From contig CAJTUF010000013.1 in assembly GCA_910579675.1 (NCBI GenBank), positions 20,950-84,949 on the forward strand: a stretch of 64,000 bases of DNA, in the 5' to 3' direction. The notes below the pieces were generated by a model. The model saw only the letters and a program-made list of their open reading frames with translations. It searched no databases and had not been told where the DNA came from. Made by a program: the position numbers and the translations under genes. The stretch comes from an uncultured Muribaculaceae bacterium. GTDB taxonomy: Bacteria > Bacteroidota > Bacteroidia > Bacteroidales > Muribaculaceae. Shown here in pieces: positions 42,306 through 51,232 of the stretch. Each line of letters starts with the position of its first letter. Position 1 is the first letter of the stretch.

Positions 42306-43369
42306 TGCACCGTCACAATCAGCTTCAACTCACCCTGCCTTTGCGCCTTATCCTTGTGTGCGCGGCTCTATGGCTTGGCATAGCCGGGGCCAGCGCCCAA
42401 TATGCCGAGCCCATGATGAGCCAGTATTATGAGCTCCCGTCATTCTATAACCCCGGAGCCATGGGGCGCACCGATTTTATCCGCGTCAGAGCCGGAGGCC
42501 GCCTGCAGTGGGTAGGCATCGACCGCGCCCCGGTGTCGGTGGCCGGAGTGGCCGATATGCCGTTCAAGATTGGCAAGCGGCGGCTCGCAACCGGCCTGGC
42601 CCTCCAGCATGAGAGCTACGGCCTCTACCGCAACATGACTCTCGGCGCAATGATAGCCTACCGAATGAAATTTCTTGGTGGTACCCTCTCGCCCGGCCTG
42701 CGGATAGGCCTCCTCAACCAGAGCTTCAAGGGCTCGGAGGTGTATATCCCCGATGACGACGACTTCCACAATCCCACCGACGAAGCTCTACCCACGAGCG
42801 ATGTGGGAGGCAACGCCCTCGACCTCGGAGCGGGCCTCACCTATGAGCGGCGCGGCTTCATGGCGGGCGTGAGTGTGCTCCACGCCAACTCCCCCACCGT
42901 GAGATTCACCTCCGACGGTATCGGGTCGGGAGCGATCAGCGGATCGCGCGACGGCACCCCCGGCGACACTCCATCGTCGCCCGAGGGAGTTAAAAATTAC
43001 GAATTTCATGTAAGCCCCACTCTTTATTTTACCCTTGCGGGCAATATCCCGATAAAAAACACGTTGTTTGAAGTGTTGCCGTCGGCCATGATAGTGTCGG
43101 ATTTCAGCGACATCACCGGCATAGCCACAGCCCGCTTCCGCTACAACAAGATGGTGAGCGCAGGCCTCAGCTACCGCTACCGCGACGGCGTGGCCCTCCA
43201 CCTTGGCCTTGAGATCAAAAACTTCTATGCGGGCTACACCTACGAATATCCGCTGTCGGAGATCAGCAAAGCCTCGTCGGGGAGCCACGAGCTCGTGGCC
43301 GGCTACTCGTTCAAGCTCGACTTGAGCGACAAAAACCGACATAAGCACAAGAGCATACGCATCCTCTAA
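42302..43369 (+). CDS. porP: Type IX secretion protein PorP/SprF
   Basis: 355 residues. Signal peptide to about residue 33 (GIAGASAQYAEP). PorP/SprF family start: AEPMMSQYYELPSFYNPGAMG, then RVRAGGRLQWVGIDRAPVSVAGVADMPF, GLALQHESYGLYRNMT and LSPGLRIGLLNQSF. A 14-stranded-type outer-membrane barrel expected from family knowledge; PorP/SprF proteins tie cargo or the PorK/N ring to the membrane. Overlaps porT by 4 bp and precedes porK by 19 bp. Confidence 0.88.
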   Translation: MMHRHNQLQLTLPLRLILVCAALWLGIAGASAQYAEPMMSQYYELPSFYNPGAMGRTDFIRVRAGGRLQWVGIDRAPVSVAGVADMPFKIGKRRLATGLALQHESYGLYRNMTLGAMIAYRMKFLGGTLSPGLRIGLLNQSFKGSEVYIPDDDDFHNPTDEALPTSDVGGNALDLGAGLTYERRGFMAGVSVLHANSPTVRFTSDGIGSGAISGSRDGTPGDTPSSPEGVKNYEFHVSPTLYFTLAGNIPIKNTLFEVLPSAMIVSDFSDITGIATARFRYNKMVSAGLSYRYRDGVALHLGLEIKNFYAGYTYEYPLSEISKASSGSHELVAGYSFKLDLSDKNRHKHKSIRIL

Positions 43370-43388
43370 GCACTCTATATATCAAGAT

Positions 43389-44837
43389 ATGACACATCGC
43401 CTATCACTACTATATCTAATGTCTGTCGCGGCGGCCATGGCGGTCGCTGTAGCCTCATGTGCCGGTGGCCGCTCCTCGGCCGGCGGCGAGGTTACCGGCA
43501 TCGGCGCGACGTCATGGGCCGAGCCCACCCCATATGGAATGGTGCTCGTCGACCGAGGATCAATCAAGGCCGGCCCGCAGGAAGCCGACTCGCTTTGGGG
43601 TCTGCTCCCCGACTCCCGAGGGGTGTCGGTCGATGCTTTCTGGATGGACGAGACCGAGATCACAAACTCAAAATACAAGCAGTTTGTGTTCTGGGTGCGC
43701 GACTCCATCATCCGTGAGCGCCTCGCCGACCCTGCCTATGGAGGCAACGAAGAATTTAAGATCGAGGAGGACCGCGAGGGCAATCCCGTCACCCCCCATC
43801 TCAATTGGAACAAGGCTATACCATGGCGCAACCCCAACGAAGATGAACAGCGCGCCATCGAGAGCCTCTACCGCACCAACCCCATCACCGGTGCCCGCGA
43901 GCTCGACCCCGCCCAGCTCAATTACCGCTACGAGGTGTATAACCACACCGAGGCCGCACGTCGCCGCAACCGCCTTGACCCGCGACGCCGCGAGTACAAC
44001 ACCGACAAGCCGGTGCCCACCGATGTGCCAGTGATCTCCAAAGACACCGCTTGGATCAACGACGACGGCGAGATAATACGCGAGACCGTGTCGCGAGGGC
44101 TCACCGGCGACTACGATTTTCTCAACACCTACATAGTCAACGTGTATCCCGACACCACCGCGTGGATCAACGACTTTGAAAACGCCTACAACGAGCCCTA
44201 TGTCAGGATGTACTTCGCCCATGGCGGCTACAACGAATATCCTGTGGTGGGGGTGAGCTGGGAGCAGGCCAATGCCTTTGCCAACTGGCGCACCGACTAC
44301 CTCAAGCGCTCGATCGGACGCGACGGCATCTATATCGAGCCATTCCGCCTCCCGACTGAGGCCGAGTGGGAATATGCCGCACGTGCCGGAGTGTCGGAAA
44401 ACAAGTATCCCTGGGAGGGCGATCTGCCGCTCACCGAAGACAAAGGATGCTTCTATGCCAACTTCAAGCCCCAGGAGGGCAACTATGTGCAGGACGGCCA
44501 TCTCATCACTTCGCGCGTGGGCACATATGCCCCCAACGATTTCGGCCTCTACGACATGGCCGGCAATGTGAGCGAATGGACCTCGACAGCTTTCACCGAG
44601 AGTGTGAGCAAGCTCACCAGCGACCTCAATCCCGAATACCGATACGACGCCGCCGTCGACGACCCCTATAAGATGAAGCGCAAGATAGTACGCGGCGGAT
44701 CGTGGAAAGATGTGGCCCATAACGTGAGATCGGATCTCCGCATGTGGGAATATCAGAATGAGCAGCGATCCTATATCGGTTTCCGCTGCGTGCGCACCCA
44801 GATCGGCTTTGCCAAAGGCAACAAGAAAGGCAAGTGA
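43389..44837 (+). CDS. porK: Type IX secretion lipoprotein PorK/GldK
   Basis: 482 residues. Lipoprotein signal with lipid Cys24 (VAVASCAGG). The body has the formylglycine-generating-enzyme fold that defines GldK/PorK: GMVLVDRGSIKAG, FWMDETEITNSKYKQFVFW, PVVGVSWEQANAFANWRTDYL, FRLPTEAEWEYAARAG, FGLYDMAGNVSEWT, VRGGSWKD and SYIGFRCVRT. PorK forms the periplasmic ring with PorN under the outer membrane. A central insertion of about 100 residues (residues 150-250) is normal for the family. Confidence 0.94.
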   Translation: MTHRLSLLYLMSVAAAMAVAVASCAGGRSSAGGEVTGIGATSWAEPTPYGMVLVDRGSIKAGPQEADSLWGLLPDSRGVSVDAFWMDETEITNSKYKQFVFWVRDSIIRERLADPAYGGNEEFKIEEDREGNPVTPHLNWNKAIPWRNPNEDEQRAIESLYRTNPITGARELDPAQLNYRYEVYNHTEAARRRNRLDPRRREYNTDKPVPTDVPVISKDTAWINDDGEIIRETVSRGLTGDYDFLNTYIVNVYPDTTAWINDFENAYNEPYVRMYFAHGGYNEYPVVGVSWEQANAFANWRTDYLKRSIGRDGIYIEPFRLPTEAEWEYAARAGVSENKYPWEGDLPLTEDKGCFYANFKPQEGNYVQDGHLITSRVGTYAPNDFGLYDMAGNVSEWTSTAFTESVSKLTSDLNPEYRYDAAVDDPYKMKRKIVRGGSWKDVAHNVRSDLRMWEYQNEQRSYIGFRCVRTQIGFAKGNKKGK

Positions 44838-44885
44838 TAGCCTGTCGCCTAAACGTGTCAACAATTCATCAGCTCCCTGAAGCAC

Positions 44886-45791
44886 ATGAAAAAGATAAGG
44901 AAATATAAAAATATCATCGAACGCTTCCTTTCGGGCGAGAGCGGCCAGAGGTTTTTCAACTTCGCCTATTCAATAGGCGCCGCCATCGTGATATGGGGCG
45001 CGCTATTCAAAATACTCCACCTCCCAGGCGGCAACACCCTCCTGTGTATCGGTATGGGCACCGAGGTGCTTATGTTTATACTCACCGCCTTCGACCGGCC
45101 ATCGCGCGACTATCATTGGGAAGAAGTGTTTCCCGTACTCGCTTCCCGCAATCCCGACGACCGCCCAGACTTTGCCGAAGGGCAGGCACAAGGCCCTACC
45201 GTAGTCATTGCCGGTAACGCTCCCTCGGCAGCGGCGCCCTCATCCTCAGCCATCCATACCCCTGCCCCGGTGCTCACCGGCGATCCCATGGCCGATGTTT
45301 CAGCCGTGACCGACAATTACATCAGCCGCATGAGCGCCATAGCCGAACAGATGTCGCATCTTCAGTCGTCGACCGAAGCGCTCAATGCCGCTTCCGACTC
45401 CCTCCTCGCAGCCTTCCGCGCTATCTCGGGTAATTCCGACCCGGCAGAGGCATCCGCCGCCGGGTATGTGGAGCAGATGCAGGCCCTCAACCGCAATATC
45501 CAGGGACTCAACACCATCTATGAGATTCAGCTCAAGAGTGTCAGCTCGCAGCTCGATGCAATCGACAGAGTAAACCGCGGAATCAAGGATATCCGCGACA
45601 TGTATGAGCGCTCGGCGAGTCAGAGCTCACGCTATGCAGAGGAGACCGAGAAGATGGCCCGACAGATGCAGCAGCTCAATATGCTCTACGAGCGCATGAT
45701 TCAGGCCATGACTATCAATATGTATCACCCGGCCGCTCCGATGGCTCCCGCAGCACAGGCCGAGACCGCACCTCAGTCCAACCCATCATAA
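44886..45791 (+). CDS. porL: Type IX secretion motor protein PorL/GldL
   Basis: 301 residues. Two transmembrane segments near the N-terminus (FNFAYSIGAAIVIWGALFKI and LLCIGMGTEVLMFILTAF) joined by the conserved HLPGGN. Lys42 and Glu60 lie in helices 1 and 2; in the family such charged residues form the proton path of the motor. The cytoplasmic part is long and helical (MSHLQSSTEALNAASDSL, KMARQMQQLNMLYERMIQAM) and probably coiled coil. With PorM it converts proton motive force into rotation or conformational work. Confidence 0.93.
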   Translation: MKKIRKYKNIIERFLSGESGQRFFNFAYSIGAAIVIWGALFKILHLPGGNTLLCIGMGTEVLMFILTAFDRPSRDYHWEEVFPVLASRNPDDRPDFAEGQAQGPTVVIAGNAPSAAAPSSSAIHTPAPVLTGDPMADVSAVTDNYISRMSAIAEQMSHLQSSTEALNAASDSLLAAFRAISGNSDPAEASAAGYVEQMQALNRNIQGLNTIYEIQLKSVSSQLDAIDRVNRGIKDIRDMYERSASQSSRYAEETEKMARQMQQLNMLYERMIQAMTINMYHPAAPMAPAAQAETAPQSNPS

Positions 45792-45803
45792 ACATTCAGA
45801 TCC

Positions 45804-47363
45804 GTGGCACAATCATCAGGCAAAATGTCGCCCCGTCAGAAGATGATCAACCTCATGTATATCGTTCTGACGGCTATGCTGGCTCTCAACGTCTCAAGCG
45901 ACGTCCTCAACGGCTTCACGCAAGTTGAGGACGGATTGGCGCGCACCAATGCCACCGTGGCCACCCGCAATGATGCCATCCTGGCCCGACTGACCGACTT
46001 TGCCGACCGCAATCCGGAAAAGGGCAACCCATGGCTGGTGAAAGCACGCGAGGTGGCCGACGCCACTGCCGCAATGATTGCCACCGTCGACTCGCTGAAA
46101 CTTTCGATAGTCAGAGCGGCCGACGGCAGCGACGCCGATGTGGCCGACATACGCAACCGCGACGACCTCGAAGCCGCATCGGTGGTGATGCTCAATCCCG
46201 CCTCGCTCCGCGGCGCCAAGCTGCGTGGCGAGGTCGACACCTATCGCGATTTCATAGAGTCATTTATCACCGACTCCACTAAAAGGGCTGCCGTTGACAC
46301 TGCCCTCTCCACCGCTCCGCTCACCGACCGCATCATGGGCATCAAGCGCTTGTGGGAGGAGGCCAAGTTTGAAAACCAACCGGTTGTGGCAGCCGTGACG
46401 CTGCTCACCAAGCTCCAGAACGACATACGCTTTGCCGAGGGCGAAGCCCTGTCATCTCTGCTTGCCAATGTTGATGCCGGCGATGTGAGGGTCAACGAAC
46501 TCAATGCTTTCGTGATTCCCGACAGCCGCCTTGTGATGCGCGGCGAGAAATATTCGGCCAACATAGTGCTGGCAGCCGTCGACACCACGGCGCGCCCGGT
46601 GATCACTGTCGGAGGCCGCACTCTCCCCGCCTCAGCTGCAGGCCGGTATGAGTTTGTGGCCTCTCAGACCGGATCGTTCGACTACTCGGGCTCTCTGGAT
46701 GTGACCCACGGCGACGGCACAGTCACCTCCCATCCTTTCAGCTCATCGTATGTGGTGATGGAACCCTCGGCCACTGTCAGTGCCACGATGATGAATGTGC
46801 TCTACGCCGGCATCGACAACCCGGTGAGCATATCAGTGCCCGGCGTGCCGACCGGTGGCGTCACGGCTTCGATGACCAACGGCACCCTTACCCGCAGCGG
46901 CGACGGATGGACTGCGCGCCCCGACAAGGTTGGCTCCGACGCGGTGATCACCGTATCGGCAGCTCTTTCGGGCGGGACTCCACAGAATGTGGCCACCACC
47001 ACCTTCCGAGTGCGCGCCCTCCCAGATCCGACAGCATATATCGCAATAGGCGACGAGCGCTTCCGGGGCGGGCGCATGTTGCCCAAGGCTCAGCTTCTCG
47101 CCGCCAAAGGACTCGGAGCCGCCATCGACGACGGTATGCTCAATATCGACTTCAAGGTCGTGAGCTTCGAGACAATCTTCTACGACTCTATGGGAAATGT
47201 CATACCGGAACTTTCCGACGGATCATCCTTCTCACGCCGCCAGCTCGACCAATTCAGACGCCTGAGCCGAGGCAAGCGCTTCTTCATCTCGCGCATCAAG
47301 GCTGTCGGGCCCGACGGCAAGGAACGCACCCTTCCAGCCGCCCTCGAGGTGATAGTAGGCTGA
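45804..47363 (+). CDS. porM: Type IX secretion motor protein PorM/GldM (GTG start)
   Basis: 519 residues. The start is GTG at 45804, giving MAQSSGKMSPRQKMINLMYIVL, which lines up with the family N-terminus; the ATG at 45825 would remove conserved residues. One transmembrane helix (LMYIVLTAMLALNVSSDVL) followed by a large periplasmic part: a helical bundle (about 40-230), then beta domains with GEKYSANIVLAAVDTTARPVI and the terminal GKRFFISRIKAVGPDGKERTLPAALEVIVG. Works with PorL in the inner membrane and reaches the PorK/N ring. Starts 12 bp after porL. Confidence 0.93.
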   Translation: MAQSSGKMSPRQKMINLMYIVLTAMLALNVSSDVLNGFTQVEDGLARTNATVATRNDAILARLTDFADRNPEKGNPWLVKAREVADATAAMIATVDSLKLSIVRAADGSDADVADIRNRDDLEAASVVMLNPASLRGAKLRGEVDTYRDFIESFITDSTKRAAVDTALSTAPLTDRIMGIKRLWEEAKFENQPVVAAVTLLTKLQNDIRFAEGEALSSLLANVDAGDVRVNELNAFVIPDSRLVMRGEKYSANIVLAAVDTTARPVITVGGRTLPASAAGRYEFVASQTGSFDYSGSLDVTHGDGTVTSHPFSSSYVVMEPSATVSATMMNVLYAGIDNPVSISVPGVPTGGVTASMTNGTLTRSGDGWTARPDKVGSDAVITVSAALSGGTPQNVATTTFRVRALPDPTAYIAIGDERFRGGRMLPKAQLLAAKGLGAAIDDGMLNIDFKVVSFETIFYDSMGNVIPELSDGSSFSRRQLDQFRRLSRGKRFFISRIKAVGPDGKERTLPAALEVIVG

Positions 47364-47406
47364 TATATATGATCCCATATCCCACCACTTTGCTCCATAC
47401 TCTTAC

Positions 47407-48567
47407 ATGATGAAAAGGTTTTTACGACATATCGCCATAGCATCCGTAGTGATGGCCTCGCTCTTAGCTCTGGCCGAGGATGCATCTGCCCAGACCGACA
47501 CGTCGAAATCGTCGTCGTCGAGCGCCATTACCCGCAAGCGTGGCTCCGACAAGGACAATACTGGTGCCGATGGCCGGGCCACTGCTGTCACCGACCGTAT
47601 GCAACAGCGCTTTGACTCAACACCCGATGTGGGCGATGCCGACAAGGAGTGGATGAGAGTGATCTACCGGCAGCTCGATCTCGACCGCGCCGCCAACGCT
47701 CCCCTCTACTATCCTGTCGATATAATCGACGGCGAGGAAAACCTCTTCCGCATCATCATGCGGCTCCTCATGGCCGATCAGATCAAGGCATATGAGTATC
47801 TCGATGGCCGCGAGATATTCACCGACAAATACCGCCTCGCAGTGCGCGACCTGCTCGACAAGTGCTATATTGCATACTCCGAGGCCAAAGGGTCGACTGA
47901 GAAAAGTCCCCGCTTTGTAGCCGACGAGGCCGATATTCCCGCCGCAGAGGTGCTACGGTATTATGTGATAGAGCAATGGGAATTTGACCGCCGCAACAAT
48001 CGTCTGCACAACAACATCCTGGCTATATGCCCGGTATTGATGCGTGTGGGCGAATACTCCTCCGAGCCCGAGCCTATGCCACTCTTCTGGATCAGATACA
48101 GCGACCTCCGTCCCCATCTGCTCACCCGCTCGGTGTTCATGACCGACGACAACAACCTGCCAACAGGCACCTACGACGACTATTTCACCCTTGGCCGCTA
48201 CGATGGCGAAATATACAAGACACGCAACCTGCGCAATCTCTCTATGGCTCAGATGTATCCCGAGCCTGAGGCCCGCAAGCAGGCACAGGACTCCATACAG
48301 GCCACCCTCGACAACTTTAACAAGAAGCTATGGGTGCCGTCGCTCGACGAGCTGACAGCTGCGCGAGAGGCGCGGGAGGCCGCAGCTGCTCCAGACTCTG
48401 CCACCACCGCTCAGGAGAGCGCAAAGCCCTCGCGCTCACGATCGGCTCGTGCCGCTGCAAAAAAAAGCTCCAAGACAACCAAAGCACGCAAAGCAAAGAA
48501 AGAGCCCAAAGCTAAGCCGGCCGCCTCGTCGACCGCCACACGCAGCGTCAGAAACCGCAGGAAATAA
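47407..48567 (+). CDS. porN: Type IX secretion ring protein PorN/GldN
   Basis: 386 residues. Signal peptide (ALLALAEDASAQ, to about residue 29). The conserved body (residues 70-290) includes KEWMRVIYRQLDLDRAANAPLYYPV, QIKAYEYLDGREIF, VIEQWEFDRRNNRLHNNILAICP and PMPLFWIRYSDLRPHL, the PorN/GldN pattern. Beyond that comes a basic tail of about 60 residues (SRSRSARAAAKKSSKTTKAR and on to VRNRRK), longer and more basic than I expect for the family. Partner of PorK in the periplasmic ring. Confidence 0.92.
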   Translation: MMKRFLRHIAIASVVMASLLALAEDASAQTDTSKSSSSSAITRKRGSDKDNTGADGRATAVTDRMQQRFDSTPDVGDADKEWMRVIYRQLDLDRAANAPLYYPVDIIDGEENLFRIIMRLLMADQIKAYEYLDGREIFTDKYRLAVRDLLDKCYIAYSEAKGSTEKSPRFVADEADIPAAEVLRYYVIEQWEFDRRNNRLHNNILAICPVLMRVGEYSSEPEPMPLFWIRYSDLRPHLLTRSVFMTDDNNLPTGTYDDYFTLGRYDGEIYKTRNLRNLSMAQMYPEPEARKQAQDSIQATLDNFNKKLWVPSLDELTAAREAREAAAAPDSATTAQESAKPSRSRSARAAAKKSSKTTKARKAKKEPKAKPAASSTATRSVRNRRK

Positions 48568-48591
48568 CCCTCAATCCAGAATCAACATCCC

Positions 48592-49116
48592 ATGACATCA
48601 CAGAACATCAACCATATGGCCGACGGACAATTCTCGCTCCGTGTGGCACGTATCGACGAAATTCCCGCCGCCTCACGCTTTCACCGCTGGAGCATACTGC
48701 GCTTCAAGGGTGAACCGGTGGGTGTGACCATCTCCACCGATTTCCGTCTCGACCCAGATCGCCCCGACATTCTGCGTCTGCGCCTCACTGCCCACTACCA
48801 CACAGTGAGGAGCCAGATCATCCGACCGCTGCTCGACTACGGCATCGAAGTAGTGTTTGAGGTTGGCGACCTTGACAAGATGGTTTCTGAAGGCAACCAT
48901 GAGCTGCTGCTACCAACCGGGCTGGCCTCGCTCACCCTCAGCCTCGGCATAGGCGCCATGCGCGGCATGATAGCCCTCGGAGTGCGCAACACATTCCTGT
49001 CGCACTATCCTCTGCCGGTGTTCCGCATATCCGACATCGTCAACTCCATCGCGGACCCCGACGGCGACACCGCCGGAACCGGACGTCTGGCCACCATACG
49101 CCTTTCAGACATCTGA
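48592..49116 (+). CDS. Uncharacterised protein linked to the por cluster
   Basis: 174 residues, 24 bp after porN on the same strand. No signal peptide or membrane segment, so it is probably cytoplasmic. I do not recognise a family. Visible features: FSLRVARIDEIPAASRFHRW at the start, a beta-rich middle (LRLRLTAHYHTVRSQIIRPLLDYGIEVVFEV) and a Gly-rich block LTLSLGIGAMRGMIALGVRNT. A start at the internal Met9 is possible. Position alone suggests a link to type IX secretion; it could equally be an unrelated neighbour. Confidence 0.7.
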   Translation: MTSQNINHMADGQFSLRVARIDEIPAASRFHRWSILRFKGEPVGVTISTDFRLDPDRPDILRLRLTAHYHTVRSQIIRPLLDYGIEVVFEVGDLDKMVSEGNHELLLPTGLASLTLSLGIGAMRGMIALGVRNTFLSHYPLPVFRISDIVNSIADPDGDTAGTGRLATIRLSDI

Positions 49117-49248
49117 GCCACTGCTCCGATGCCACCCCCGTGGCCCCGCTCCCCTTTTTTGGTTAATTAGTGGTAATAATTGGCTAAGAGGGGTGTGGGG
49201 CACCACTTTTTTCATGCTGCGGATGTGAGCGGATTAAAAAGTTTGTTG

Positions 49249-49256
49249 TATCTTTG
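49249..49256 (+). promoter_or_regulatory. -7 box of the mutAB operon
   Basis: TATCTTTG, 81 bp before mutA. The -33 region is weak (no TTG at 20 bp). The 220-bp gap between 49117 and 49336 otherwise holds only the hairpin at 49264-49289. Confidence 0.6.
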
Positions 49257-49263
49257 CAGTGTA

Positions 49264-49289
49264 CGCAGTGTGACTTACGACACACTGCG
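49264..49289 (+). promoter_or_regulatory. Hairpin at the start of the mutAB leader
   Basis: CGCAGTGTG (49264-49272), loop ACTTACGA, CACACTGCG (49281-49289), a perfect 9-bp stem beginning about 7 bases after the -7 box. It could be a 5' mRNA stabilising stem or an operator. It is far too short to be a cobalamin riboswitch. Confidence 0.5.
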
Positions 49290-49336
49290 CTCAGTGAATA
49301 CCGCAAATCGATATACCACTCACACTACACCATATC

Positions 49337-51202
49337 ATGGCAGAAAAAAAAGAACGTTTGTTTGACCAGTTCCCCCCTGTCTCCACGGCCGAATGGAAGG
49401 CCAAGGTGGAGGCTGACCTCAAGGGAGCTCCCTTCGACAAAAAACTGGTGTGGCGCACCAATGAGGGCTTCAATGTGCAGCCCATGTATCGCGCCGAGGA
49501 CATAGCCGATCTCAAGTCGCTTGACTCCAAGCCCGGAGAATTTCCCTTCGTCCGCGGCACCCGCAACGACAACGACTGGCTCTCGCGTCAGGAAATCATT
49601 GCCGACACCCCCGCCGAGGCCAACGAAAAAGCCCGCGAGGTGCTCACCAAAGGCATCAACTCCCTCGGTTTCAAGGTGGCCGACCCATCGGCTGAGACCG
49701 TTGCCATCCTCCTCGAAGGCATTGACACCGCTGCTGTAGAGATCAACTTCTCATGCTGCCCCAAGAGCGCACCCGCTCTTGCCAAGGCCCTTGTGGACTA
49801 TCTTGTGGCACACGGTACCGCCGACAGCTTCCGCGGCTCGATCGACTTCAACCCCTTCCGTCGCTCGCTCAAACACGGCACCCCCTTCCAGGGCGATATC
49901 ACCGCCATGGCCAAAGAGCTCATTGCCACAGCAGCACCCGTAGCCGGTCTTAAAGTGCTCGCCGTCGACTCAGTGATGCTCTCCAATGCCGGTGCATACA
50001 TCTATCAGGAGCTCGGCTACGCCCTCGCATGGGGCGCCCAGTGGCTCACCTCGCTCACCGACGCCGGCCTCACAGTCGACGAAGTTGCAAAGCGCATCAA
50101 ATTCAATATGGGCATCTCCTCCAACTACTTCATGGAGCTTGCCAAATTCCGCGCCGGCCGCATGCTCTGGGCCGAAATCGTGAAACTCTACGGACCTGAG
50201 TGCCTCTGCTCTGCCAAAATGGCGGTCCACGCATCAACCTCGCGCTTCAACCAGACCATCTTCGACGCCCATGTCAACCTGCTCCGCTCCCAGACCGAAT
50301 GTATGAGCGCCGCTCTTGCAGGTGTCGACTCCATCACCGTAACCCCCTTCGACGCCCCCTACAAGCGCCCCGACGAATTTTCCGAGCGCATTGCCCGCAA
50401 CCAGCAGTTCCTCCTCAAAGAGGAGAGCCATCTCGACAAAGTGGTCGATCCGGCCGGCGGCAGCTACTATGTGGAGACCCTCACCATGGCCATCGCCCGC
50501 GAAGCGTGGAAGCTCTTCCTCGAAGTTGAGGAGAAGGGCGGATTTGAAGCCTGTCTGGCCGATAATTCGGTGCAGGGCGCTATCCGCGAGGCTTCGGCCA
50601 AGCGCCACACTGATGTAGCCCGCCGCAAAGAGATTCTGCTCGGCACCAACCAATACCCCAACATCAACGAGACCGCTACAGCCAAAATTGAAAACATTGG
50701 CTGCGCCAACGCCTGCGGCTGCAACCACGCCCACCACGACGAGGAGCCCCAGGGACAGGGTCTGCCCACCACCCGCGCCGCTTCCGACTTCGAGGCCCTG
50801 CGTCTGGCCACCGAGGCAGCATCGAAGCGCCCCAAAGTGTTCATGCTCACCATCGGCAATCTGGCCATGCGTCTGGCCCGCGCGCAGTTCTCGACCAACT
50901 TCTTCGGCTGTGCCGGCTACGAGATCATCGACAACCTTGGCTTCGACACCGTGGAGCAGGGCATAGATGCCGCTCTTGAAAAAGGAGCCGACGTTGTGGT
51001 ACTCTGCTCGTCCGACGACGAATACGCCACCCTCGCTCCCGAGGCATTCAAATATCTCGACGGTCGCGCCGAATTTGTAGTGGCCGGTGCTCCCGCCTGC
51101 ACCGAAGAGCTTCAGGCCCAGGGCATCAAAGATTTCATCCACGTGCGCGTGAATGTGCTCGACACCCTCCGCGACTTCAACAGCCGCCTTCTCGACAAGT
51201 AA
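49337..51202 (+). CDS. mutA: Methylmalonyl-CoA mutase small subunit
   Basis: 621 residues. Catalytically silent partner of MutB: it has the TIM-barrel part (FDQFPPVSTAEWKAKVEADL, VLAVDSVMLSNAGAYIYQELGYALAWGAQW, WAEIVKLYGPECLCSAKMAVHASTSRFNQT) and a C-terminal B12-type fold, but no DxHxxG cobalamin motif there (FFGCAGYEIIDNLGF in its place). The link between the two parts holds an odd Cys/His cluster, CANACGCNHAHHDEE (Cys456, Cys460, Cys462, His464, His466, His467). Together MutA/B interconvert succinyl-CoA and methylmalonyl-CoA for propionate production. Followed by mutB after 30 bp. Confidence 0.94.
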   Translation: MAEKKERLFDQFPPVSTAEWKAKVEADLKGAPFDKKLVWRTNEGFNVQPMYRAEDIADLKSLDSKPGEFPFVRGTRNDNDWLSRQEIIADTPAEANEKAREVLTKGINSLGFKVADPSAETVAILLEGIDTAAVEINFSCCPKSAPALAKALVDYLVAHGTADSFRGSIDFNPFRRSLKHGTPFQGDITAMAKELIATAAPVAGLKVLAVDSVMLSNAGAYIYQELGYALAWGAQWLTSLTDAGLTVDEVAKRIKFNMGISSNYFMELAKFRAGRMLWAEIVKLYGPECLCSAKMAVHASTSRFNQTIFDAHVNLLRSQTECMSAALAGVDSITVTPFDAPYKRPDEFSERIARNQQFLLKEESHLDKVVDPAGGSYYVETLTMAIAREAWKLFLEVEEKGGFEACLADNSVQGAIREASAKRHTDVARRKEILLGTNQYPNINETATAKIENIGCANACGCNHAHHDEEPQGQGLPTTRAASDFEALRLATEAASKRPKVFMLTIGNLAMRLARAQFSTNFFGCAGYEIIDNLGFDTVEQGIDAALEKGADVVVLCSSDDEYATLAPEAFKYLDGRAEFVVAGAPACTEELQAQGIKDFIHVRVNVLDTLRDFNSRLLDK

Positions 51203-51232
51203 ATCCCCACCCTCTATAAGCTACTATCATCA

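Noticed and set aside
43668..44885. 405-residue frame opposite porK
   Set aside because: Shadow of porK, which has full FGE-fold motifs.
49117..49336. Cobalamin riboswitch upstream of the B12-dependent mutase
   Set aside because: The region has only a 9-bp hairpin and none of the conserved B12-box elements, and the leader is too short.
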